The translations under genes and the position numbers were made by a program. The notes below the pieces were generated by a model. That model did not search any database. It was not told the DNA's origin and worked only from the letters and a program-made list of their open reading frames with translations. From positions 1 to 5,189 of the forward strand of contig JANYCP010000032.1 of assembly GCA_025360265.1 (NCBI GenBank): a stretch of 5,189 nucleotides of DNA. The letters run 5' to 3'. This document shows, in pieces, positions 1-5,189 of this stretch. The stretch comes from Gemmatimonadota bacterium. Lineage in GTDB: Bacteria > Gemmatimonadota > Gemmatimonadetes > Gemmatimonadales > GWC2-71-9. How positions within the stretch are numbered: the first letter of the stretch is position 1; every line of letters starts with the position of its first letter.

Positions 1-162
1 GCGCACAGTCTGCCACACCAGCGGGGCGCCGGTGATCAGCAGGCCAACGAACCAGATGCGTCCGGCAGCGGGATCATTGCCAGCGAGTCGGATAGCGCCA
101 CCAGCAGCAAGCACGACAAGCGCGACGATCGGAACGACAGCGAATCGCCAACGAGGCTTCAC
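1..162 (-). CDS. Probable heavy-metal translocating P-type ATPase, N-terminal fragment (runs off the left edge)
   Basis: Reading leftwards from a GTG at 162-160, 54 codons stay open to the window edge. The peptide begins V(M)KPRWRF, has one hydrophobic helix at about residues 7-24, and starts a second at about 36-50 that ends GLLITGAPLVWQTVR. A glycine-proline break (GAP) followed by a VW-x-TVR turn after the second helix is typical of the first membrane hairpin of P1B-type metal ATPases, just before the segment leading to the transport core. No N-terminal GMTCxxC metal-binding domain is present, so it would be the short-N-terminus type. The GTG start is supported by GGTGAT at 171-166, which fits the 16S 3' end at close spacing; an ATG at 173 is out of frame and stops after four codons. 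The diagnostic DKTGT and CPx motifs lie outside the window, so another two-helix membrane protein remains possible. It is transcribed divergently from the cytochrome operon. Confidence 0.55.
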   Translation of the reverse strand, partial: MKPRWRFAVVPIVALVVLAAGGAIRLAGNDPAAGRIWFVGLLITGAPLVWQTVR

Positions 163-165
163 GGA

Positions 166-171
166 ATCACC
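166..171 (-). promoter_or_regulatory. Ribosome binding site deciding the GTG start of the minus-strand gene
   Basis: On the minus strand GGTGAT lies three bases upstream of GTG (162-160). It matches the 3' half of the ideal Shine-Dalgarno sequence (AAGGAGGTGATC), where short spacing to the start is expected. No other in-frame ATG, GTG or TTG occurs before the upstream in-frame TGA at 189-187, so this site and the GTG support each other. Confidence 0.45.
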
Positions 172-288
172 ATGGCGGAATGTATCTCAACATGAGGCAC
201 GATTGACGCGCCGGTTCCTTGGATGGAGAGAAGGGTCTTGTGTGGATTAAGAGGTCTTCATCGGGCTCATTCCTGAACCCAGCTCCGG

Positions 289-294
289 TATCAT
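289..294 (+). promoter_or_regulatory. Candidate -10 box of the cytochrome operon promoter
   Basis: TATCAT matches the sigma-70 -10 consensus TATAAT at five of six bases. It lies 54 bases upstream of the ATG at 349, which would give a 5' leader of about 45-50 bases. The expected -35 region (about 265-272) matches TTGACA poorly and there is no TG extension, so it would need an activator or be a chance match. Confidence 0.22.
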
Positions 295-348
295 TACGGA
301 GGAACAAACCTGGCCCGGTCGGCACACAGCGAACACGAGAGTGCCTTT

Positions 349-1890
349 ATGAAGCGCCCAATTGTCGTCCCGCTCTTCGCCTTGCTCCTTGCCGCCTGCG
401 GCTCGAGCGAAATCGTCTACCGCGATCGCGCGCCGTTCAACGCCGCGCCCGACAGCGTGAGCGGTCTCCTCGGCTACTACAACGCCAGCACCAAGCAAAC
501 GACCTGCGGCAATTGCCACGCGGGCCATCAGGCGTCGTGGTCGCAGACCAAGCACGCGAGCGCATTCAGCACACTCGTCGCAAGCGGCCATGCGACATCC
601 GCCTGCTACAGTTGCCACACGGTGAACGAGCACGGCAACGGGCTCACCGGTCCTGCCGGCTGGCTTGCGAAAGCTGACACCACATACCAGGACGTGCAGT
701 GCGAGAGCTGTCACGGCGCTGGCACGAAACACGTCGGGTTGACCGAGAACCGCAGCAACTGGCCGCTGGCTCGCGTGACACTGACCAAGGCGAGCGCGAG
801 TTGCGCGTCATGTCATACCGGAATTCATACGCCGTTCGCCGAGGAATGGGCAGCGAGCGGGCATTCAAAGCTCGAGTCGCCCGCGATCAACAACACCACG
901 TCCAATTGCCGCAATTGCCACGAAGGCAAGACTGCCCTGGCCTCGTGGGGCGTCGTGACCAACTACCAGGAACGCGATTCCACCGCGGTCAATTCGCCGC
1001 ACACCTGCGCGGTGTGCCACGACCCGCACGGATCGCCCAACGATCACCAACTCCGGTTCCCGATCAACAGTCCTGATCCGGACATGAACCTGTGCATGAA
1101 GTGCCACCTGAACCGCGGTTCGCCAACGGCGGCATCGAGTACGCCACACGGTGCGGCCGGATATGTGTTGCTCGGAGTCGCCGGGTATCGCCCCGCCGGC
1201 GTCGCGATCGACACCCAGATCACACTCACCACGCACTCCAGCATCGCCAATCCCAAGCTGTGCGCTGGCTGCCATGTGGTGGCGTTCGATGTCACCGACT
1301 CGACGAGTGGCAACTTCGTCTTCCATTCGACTGGTCACTCGTTCCGGCCGCTGCCATGCGTCGACGCCCGCGGAAAGCCCACCGGCGACACTACCTGCGC
1401 GTACTCGGCCACTGCCCGCACGTTCAAGTCATGCACGGCGTCGGGTTGTCATGGCACCGCAGCGGTTGCCGCGTCGATCCTGAGTTCACTGCGCAGCACG
1501 ATTGCTGGCATGGCCGATCAGATCTGGATCGACGCCAACCACGACGGCAAGATTGACGCGGCGCCCATCGATGGTGGCTACCTGGCTATCATCAAGCGTG
1601 ATCGACCGCTGGAGCTGTCGACCACGACGGTGGTGACGCCGGCTCGAGGCGCACAATTCAACGTGCTCCTCTTCGCGGAACGGGCATACGGACACGGTGA
1701 CAACTCGTTCGGGGTGCATAACCCGTTCCTGGCACGGGCGCTCCTGGCGGCGAACATCACCGAACTGCGCAGCGCGTATGCGTTGCCAGCGCCACCGGCA
1801 CCGATTCAAGCTGCGGTCGACAAGGCGCTGAGCGACGCCAAGACCCGGTCACCGCAATTCATTCGCTCCGCCACGACGGCACCGAAGTAG
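349..1890 (+). CDS. Nonaheme c-type cytochrome lipoprotein, likely outer-membrane electron carrier
   Basis: This 513-residue protein opens with a lipoprotein signal: MKRP, a hydrophobic stretch at residues 5-14, then lipobox LAAC with the lipidated cysteine at 17. Glycine at +2 shows no inner-membrane retention signal, so the outer membrane is likely. Eight CXXCH motifs start at C53, C86, C118, C152, C187, C220, C249 and C305; a ninth at C362-H368 is CX4CH. All nine fall in residues 53-368. Two extra cysteines, C337 and C350, precede the last motif. The heme-free C-terminal 140 residues contain an EF-hand-like loop (DANHDGKID, 395-403) and the motif GDNSFGVHNPF (450-460); HNPF near the C-terminus is common in multiheme cytochromes, and its histidine can be a distal heme ligand. 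The ATG has GAGAG at 337-341, seven bases upstream. It is first in an operon with a 20-heme membrane cytochrome and a barrel, suggesting a role like MtrC or OmcB at the outer membrane. Orientation (surface or periplasm) cannot be told. No close named homologue is recognised. Confidence 0.9.
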   Translation: MKRPIVVPLFALLLAACGSSEIVYRDRAPFNAAPDSVSGLLGYYNASTKQTTCGNCHAGHQASWSQTKHASAFSTLVASGHATSACYSCHTVNEHGNGLTGPAGWLAKADTTYQDVQCESCHGAGTKHVGLTENRSNWPLARVTLTKASASCASCHTGIHTPFAEEWAASGHSKLESPAINNTTSNCRNCHEGKTALASWGVVTNYQERDSTAVNSPHTCAVCHDPHGSPNDHQLRFPINSPDPDMNLCMKCHLNRGSPTAASSTPHGAAGYVLLGVAGYRPAGVAIDTQITLTTHSSIANPKLCAGCHVVAFDVTDSTSGNFVFHSTGHSFRPLPCVDARGKPTGDTTCAYSATARTFKSCTASGCHGTAAVAASILSSLRSTIAGMADQIWIDANHDGKIDAAPIDGGYLAIIKRDRPLELSTTTVVTPARGAQFNVLLFAERAYGHGDNSFGVHNPFLARALLAANITELRSAYALPAPPAPIQAAVDKALSDAKTRSPQFIRSATTAPK

Positions 1891-1900
1891 GTCCTATCGT

Positions 1901-3874
1901 TTGAATGCTTCGCTCGTTGAACAGGTGATCCAGCAGTCCCCCGGTGCGATCAAGGCACCGGGGGATACGCTGTTACACGGGCTCGACACACTCGCTGGTG
2001 CGGCGACCTCGCTCCGCCACACCCTGTCGCAGGCGCCGCTCCCGGGCGGCGTCGCGGCGTTCGTGCGATTCGCCTTTCAGGTCCCCTCATGGATCCAGAT
2101 TGCCGGTGCCGTCCTCGGTGCGGTCATCGGTATCGGCATCTTCGCCGTCCTATGGCGACGGCGCGCGCACTGGCTCGGTTGGCTTCGCACCCGCGCCGGT
2201 CACGTCAAGTTCGCACTCGGCCTCACGGCAATCGTCGCGTTAGCCGTGGTCGCCTTCGGCGGCATGACCAGTTGGAACTACATGCAGCACGACAACAGCT
2301 TCTGTACCGGCTGCCACATCATGGAGCGTCCGTTCCGGCGATTCGGCGCTGGTGCAGGGAAACATGAAGAGCTCAAATGTCACGATTGCCACCAGCAATC
2401 ACTCTACGCCAGCGCGCGCCAGATGGTGCTGTGGGTTGCTCAGCGTCCTGGGAAGATCGGGGTGCATGCTCCGGTCCCGAACGGTCGCTGTGAGTCGTGT
2501 CACCAGATCGCCGACGGCAAGAAGCCATATCAGCACGCGCTCTTCCTTGCCGGGCACAAGGTGCATTTCGGCTCCGATTCTGCCGCGCTGAAAGATTTGT
2601 CGTGCGCGAAATGTCACGGTGCCGAGATTCATCGCTTCGTGCCATCGGCAGGAGCTTGTCAGCAGAGTGGCTGTCATGAGGAGCAGCGGATCCGCCTCGG
2701 CGCGATGGCGAAGCTGGCAGAGATCAAGTGCACGACGTGCCATGCCTTCACGGCGGACATCCCGGCGCTCGCCAGCCGCGACTCCGCCGTGCGTGCCCTG
2801 ATTCCATCCCAGCTCCAGTGCCGGGCTTGTCATGGCATGGAAGGGAAGCCCACCGGATACGTTGCCGCGAAGGATCCCCACAAGGGCACGTGCGGATCAT
2901 GCCACGATGTGCACCGCGACTCGCTGCCACGCGATGCGAGGGCGCGTTGTGCTACGTGTCATAACCAGCTCGAGCGAAGCGCCTTCCACGGCGGCGCCAA
3001 CCATAAGCGAATCCAGGCACAATGCCTCACGTGCCATCAGCCGCACGCGGCATCGGTCGACGCATCCGACTGCGTTGGCTGCCACACCGCCGTACGCAAG
3101 CGCGGATTATTCCAACCGCCACTGCCGTTTGACACCAACGCCGTGATCCGCAAACGGATCGGTGTGCCGGCCCAGACCATGCCGCCGGTAGACGGAGACG
3201 AACCAGACCACCGGGGCAAGGGTGACGCGCCACCGGACGACCCCCCGCCACTCGCCGCCGACTCCTTCCCGCACCCTCGCCACGCCGCCCTGCCCTGCCT
3301 CACCTGCCATGCCGTCAACACCACGCGACACCTCGTCTTCGAGGTCCCGCGAGGGTGCGATCTGTGCCACCACCAATCGATCATGGCGGGTGCCGTCAGT
3401 GCGGCCGACTGCAATCGCTGCCACGCGGCGACAACGCTGTCGGTCCCGCGCGTCATGGCGGTCGCGGTGCGAATGCCAGGACGCGAGCCTGTTGCACGCC
3501 CAGTCGCGTTTCGCCATGAGGTCCATCAGGCAACGCCATGCGGCTCCTGTCATCAGGCACCCAACACGGTGCCACCCGACAGCGTGCGCAGCTGTACCGC
3601 ATGTCACGAGAGCCATCACGCCGACGGCCGCGCGTGCACCGCGTGTCACAGTCGCGCCGAAACTCCAGCCGCACACTCGCGGACGACGCACGTACGCTGC
3701 GATGCCTGTCACACGCCGGCGCGGATCGCCGCGCTCAATCCATCACGCAACTTCTGCCTGACATGTCACTTGCCCCAGAAGGATCACCAGCCACAGGGCG
3801 AGTGTTCGACCTGTCACTTTCTTGAGCCGCCCGCCCAATTCCGTGCCCGACTGGCGGCGCAGGGCAGCGAATGA
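1901..3874 (+). CDS. Membrane-anchored 20-heme cytochrome c: NapC/NrfH-type quinol dehydrogenase fused to a periplasmic heme wire
   Basis: The 657-residue product has an N-terminal region of about 62 residues, two membrane helices (about 63-84 and 104-121) with a basic loop between (RRR at 86-88), then only periplasmic sequence. Nineteen CXXCH motifs start at C135, C160, C197, C235, C277, C307, C331, C350, C375, C391, C466, C486, C504, C547, C565, C579, C600, C619 and C635; one CX4CH is at C253-H259. The first is CTGCHIM, the CXXCHxM signature of heme 1 in NrfH, where Met is a ligand. The first four motifs and their spacing resemble the NapC/NrfH/CymA quinol dehydrogenase module. Hemes 5-11 extend it; an acidic, proline-rich linker (about 425-451) leads to a second block, hemes 12-20. 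NrfH and CymA carry four hemes and one helix, so this is far larger. The start is TTG, ten bases after the upstream stop, with a weak TAGGT at 1888-1892; GTG at 1925 is an alternative. I infer that it takes electrons from quinol, or returns them, and passes them across the periplasm towards the neighbouring lipoprotein and barrel. Confidence 0.9.
   Translation: MNASLVEQVIQQSPGAIKAPGDTLLHGLDTLAGAATSLRHTLSQAPLPGGVAAFVRFAFQVPSWIQIAGAVLGAVIGIGIFAVLWRRRAHWLGWLRTRAGHVKFALGLTAIVALAVVAFGGMTSWNYMQHDNSFCTGCHIMERPFRRFGAGAGKHEELKCHDCHQQSLYASARQMVLWVAQRPGKIGVHAPVPNGRCESCHQIADGKKPYQHALFLAGHKVHFGSDSAALKDLSCAKCHGAEIHRFVPSAGACQQSGCHEEQRIRLGAMAKLAEIKCTTCHAFTADIPALASRDSAVRALIPSQLQCRACHGMEGKPTGYVAAKDPHKGTCGSCHDVHRDSLPRDARARCATCHNQLERSAFHGGANHKRIQAQCLTCHQPHAASVDASDCVGCHTAVRKRGLFQPPLPFDTNAVIRKRIGVPAQTMPPVDGDEPDHRGKGDAPPDDPPPLAADSFPHPRHAALPCLTCHAVNTTRHLVFEVPRGCDLCHHQSIMAGAVSAADCNRCHAATTLSVPRVMAVAVRMPGREPVARPVAFRHEVHQATPCGSCHQAPNTVPPDSVRSCTACHESHHADGRACTACHSRAETPAAHSRTTHVRCDACHTPARIAALNPSRNFCLTCHLPQKDHQPQGECSTCHFLEPPAQFRARLAAQGSE
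1937..1965 (+). repeat. Perfect inverted repeat (hairpin) at the junction of the two cytochrome genes
   Basis: CCCCCGGTGC (1938-1947) and GCACCGGGGG (1955-1964) are exact reverse complements around the seven-base loop GATCAAG. The T at 1937 and A at 1965 extend the stem to 11 pairs, and G1936 with T1966 could add a wobble pair. No T-tract follows, so it is not a standard intrinsic terminator. It lies 47 bases after the stop of the nonaheme gene and, if the TTG at 1901 is used, within codons 13-22 of the 20-heme gene. Possible roles are protecting the 3' end of the upstream message, tuning translation of the downstream gene, or partial attenuation. It may also simply reflect GC-rich coding sequence, but 11 perfect pairs in this place is notable. 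Confidence 0.7.
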
Positions 3875-5189
3875 CTGGTTCGTTCCGGATCGCATTGGTG
3901 ACTGGCGCGATCGCCTTCGGTGCGTCGGCAGCCCATGGACAGTCGTGGCGGCTACGGCTCGACGCGGCGGCGCAGCGCGTGGAGTTTCGCGGCATCACTC
4001 CCGACAGCATCGCGGAGGGAAGCGCGCGGATCGGCAGCTCGGGCGGACTCGAGAGCCCGGACGGCTTCGCGGTCGAGTGCATCGGCGATGGATACTGCCG
4101 ATTCTATCGTCCCGGCGCCCTGGCAACCGGCGCCCCGGCGAGCATCGGAGCGACCTTGTCGCTCTGGGGACTGGGCATTCCCGGGTTGAGCATTCGCGCC
4201 AACGTGCGGGCGCTCACGGACCTGAACGGCGCTCCCGTCTGGCCCGGCACCTCGCCGACGCTGCGAATCATTGAGGGGTATGCCGAGTACATCCACGAAG
4301 GGATCACGGCACAGATCGGACGAACGATCGAGTTCGGTCGGCTCGCCAGCGTCGGCACCAGTGGCTTGGACGGCGCGCGGGTAACGTGGCGCCCTGCCGC
4401 GACCGGATTCGAGTTCGGCGCGTATGGTGGCTGGGGAACGGCGCGCGGCACAATCCTGCCGGTCACCAGTCCGGCAGTTGATCCACTGGCCGACTATCAA
4501 CCCTCGAGTCGGCAGATCGTGATTGGTCTGCTTGCGGCGGCGCACTTGCCGGGTCTCGATGTGCAGACGGAGTACCGCCGCGAACTCGATCCACTGACTC
4601 ACTACATCGTGGCCGAACGCGCGGCCGCGAGCTTGCACGCCACGCCGGTGCACCGGGTCGGCATCACCGCCGGACTGGACTATGACATCGCCCAGGCGCA
4701 ACTCGGCAGCGCAGACGCGTCGGTCACATACACCAACACCGCCGTGTCGGGCACCCTTGCCGCCCGCCACTATCGGCCATTCTTCGATCTCTGGACCGTA
4801 TGGGGTGTCTTCTCCCCGGTGCCGTTCAATGGCGTCAGTGCGGCAATCGCCATCACGCCGATGTCGAAGGTGCAGTTGCGCTCGCGGGTAGAGTGGTATC
4901 GCTACGACAACGCGGACGTGAATGCCGCCGGGCTTTCCTGGAAGGATCAAGGGTGGCGCTGGGCAGTTGACGGAACAATCGCCCCGGCCGACCAATGGGC
5001 CGTAGACGTCGGCACGCACGGCGAAGTCCAGCCGGGCGCGTCATCGGTCGGCGCCGACATCCGGTTGGCATGGCGACCAACGTCGGTCGTCGACTTCGCC
5101 CTCAGCGGGGGCAACCTCGCCCGCCCACTTGAGCTGCGCTTTCAGGATGCCGGGGTGACGTATGTCGGCATCGCGGCGGGCTACCGCAC
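3871..5189 (+). CDS. Putative outer-membrane beta-barrel (porin-like) protein, partial at the right edge
   Basis: The ATG overlaps the stop of the 20-heme cytochrome gene (ATGA, 3871-3874), implying translational coupling; AGGG at 3861-3864 is the ribosome binding site. At least 439 residues are encoded and no stop occurs before the window ends. Residues 1-23 form a Sec signal peptide (hydrophobic core about 7-20, likely cleavage after AHG at 21-23). The mature part has no long hydrophobic helix. It shows repeated short alternating segments with many Trp, Tyr and Phe separated by Gly/Asp/Asn/Pro turns, as in barrel strands. Residues 150-170 run from a GR pair to a DGAR turn, a pattern familiar in bacterial porins. 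Two cysteines (C70 and C76, a CX5C pair) lie near the N-terminus; there is no heme motif. Linkage to two multiheme cytochromes suggests the pore partner of a porin-cytochrome conduit, like MtrB in role. Sequence likeness to MtrB itself is not evident, and the C-terminal aromatic sorting signal cannot be checked. Confidence 0.8.
   Translation, partial: MTGSFRIALVTGAIAFGASAAHGQSWRLRLDAAAQRVEFRGITPDSIAEGSARIGSSGGLESPDGFAVECIGDGYCRFYRPGALATGAPASIGATLSLWGLGIPGLSIRANVRALTDLNGAPVWPGTSPTLRIIEGYAEYIHEGITAQIGRTIEFGRLASVGTSGLDGARVTWRPAATGFEFGAYGGWGTARGTILPVTSPAVDPLADYQPSSRQIVIGLLAAAHLPGLDVQTEYRRELDPLTHYIVAERAAASLHATPVHRVGITAGLDYDIAQAQLGSADASVTYTNTAVSGTLAARHYRPFFDLWTVWGVFSPVPFNGVSAAIAITPMSKVQLRSRVEWYRYDNADVNAAGLSWKDQGWRWAVDGTIAPADQWAVDVGTHGEVQPGASSVGADIRLAWRPTSVVDFALSGGNLARPLELRFQDAGVTYVGIAAGYR

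Larger units (their letters stand above)
163..348. promoter_or_regulatory. Divergent intergenic region between the membrane-protein gene and the cytochrome operon
   Basis: These 186 bases separate two divergent start codons and must hold at least the operon promoter unless transcription begins elsewhere. I see no convincing sigma-70 -35/-10 pair on either strand. Present are a TATCAT box (289-294), a TTGACG (203-208) with no -10 at the right distance, and two similar boxes, AAGGGTCTT (231-239) and AAGAGGTCTT (249-258). The GGTCTT cores of these boxes are 19 bases apart, about two helical turns, so they could be an operator or chance. A GGAGGA at 298-303 has no normal start codon at proper spacing. 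No coding potential of note was seen here on either strand. Confidence 0.5.

Noticed and set aside
203..208. TTGACG, close to the -35 consensus.
   Set aside because: No -10-like hexamer lies 16-19 bases downstream; that stretch is purine-rich (GGAGAGA).
298..312. Strong GGAGGA followed by an in-frame CTG at 310, which would extend the lipoprotein by 13 residues.
   Set aside because: CTG starts are very rare, and the extension would place charged and polar residues before a standard MKRP lipoprotein signal that has its own GAGAG site.
219..677. Plus-strand open frame starting at a TTG and crossing the start of the nonaheme gene in another frame.
   Set aside because: Its Arg- and Leu-rich product is the typical frame shadow of a GC-rich gene, and the frame from 349 is unambiguous.
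247..732. Minus-strand open frame overlapping the start of the nonaheme gene and the intergenic region.
   Set aside because: It lies opposite a clear lipoprotein signal and the first three heme motifs, and its sequence is of low information, rich in Arg, Ala and Val.
1937..1965. Intrinsic terminator after the nonaheme gene.
   Set aside because: The stem is strong but the following bases (TACGCTGTTACA) lack a T-tract, and an open coding frame continues through it.
3145..3160. Short hairpin GATCCG-CAAA-CGGATC within the 20-heme gene.
   Set aside because: Six pairs inside well-supported coding sequence is within chance expectation, and it has no positional meaning.
3107..3712. Minus-strand open frame of about 200 codons opposite the second half of the 20-heme gene.
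   Set aside because: The plus strand carries regularly spaced heme motifs throughout. The antisense product has no recognisable features.
3952..5019. Long open frame on the minus strand (355 codons) opposite the barrel gene.
   Set aside because: Its product is rich in Arg, Gly, Ala and Asp without domain, signal or motif, as expected for antisense of GC-rich coding DNA. The plus-strand frame has a signal peptide, a ribosome binding site and a coupled start.
1..5189. tRNA, rRNA, CRISPR, insertion sequence or attachment site.
   Set aside because: No cloverleaf-like segment, no regularly spaced direct repeats, no transposase-like product and no terminal inverted repeats were seen; nearly the whole window is explained by four genes.

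Overview
The window is dense, high-GC bacterial DNA with a Gram-negative cell plan: a lipoprotein signal, an inner-membrane NapC/NrfH-type anchor and an outer-membrane barrel signal. The style of the C-terminal domain of the first cytochrome and of the membrane anchor of the second recalls multiheme proteins of Gemmatimonadota. That assignment is from memory of family style, not from a search.

Layout. Positions 1-162 (minus strand) hold the first 54 codons of a membrane protein cut by the window edge, probably a heavy-metal P-type ATPase without an N-terminal metal-binding domain. Positions 163-348 are a divergent intergenic region with weak promoter-like signals. From 349 to the right edge, three plus-strand genes form a tight operon. 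The first (349-1890) encodes a 513-residue lipoprotein with nine c-type heme motifs. The second (1901-3874) encodes a 657-residue membrane-anchored cytochrome with twenty heme motifs. The third (3871 to beyond 5189) encodes a secreted protein that looks like an outer-membrane beta-barrel and overlaps its upstream neighbour by an ATGA. A perfect GC-rich hairpin (1937-1965) sits at the junction of the first two genes.

How the genes could work together. The second protein looks like a fusion of a quinol-oxidising, CymA/NrfH-type anchor with a long periplasmic heme wire. The first protein has the lipid anchor of an outer-membrane cytochrome. The third would be the pore sheath. Together they have the parts of a porin-cytochrome conduit carrying electrons between the quinone pool and the cell exterior, with 29 heme motifs in two polypeptides. 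The motifs and gene order are seen directly; the extracellular electron transfer role is inference. No RNA gene, CRISPR array, insertion sequence or intrinsic terminator was seen.
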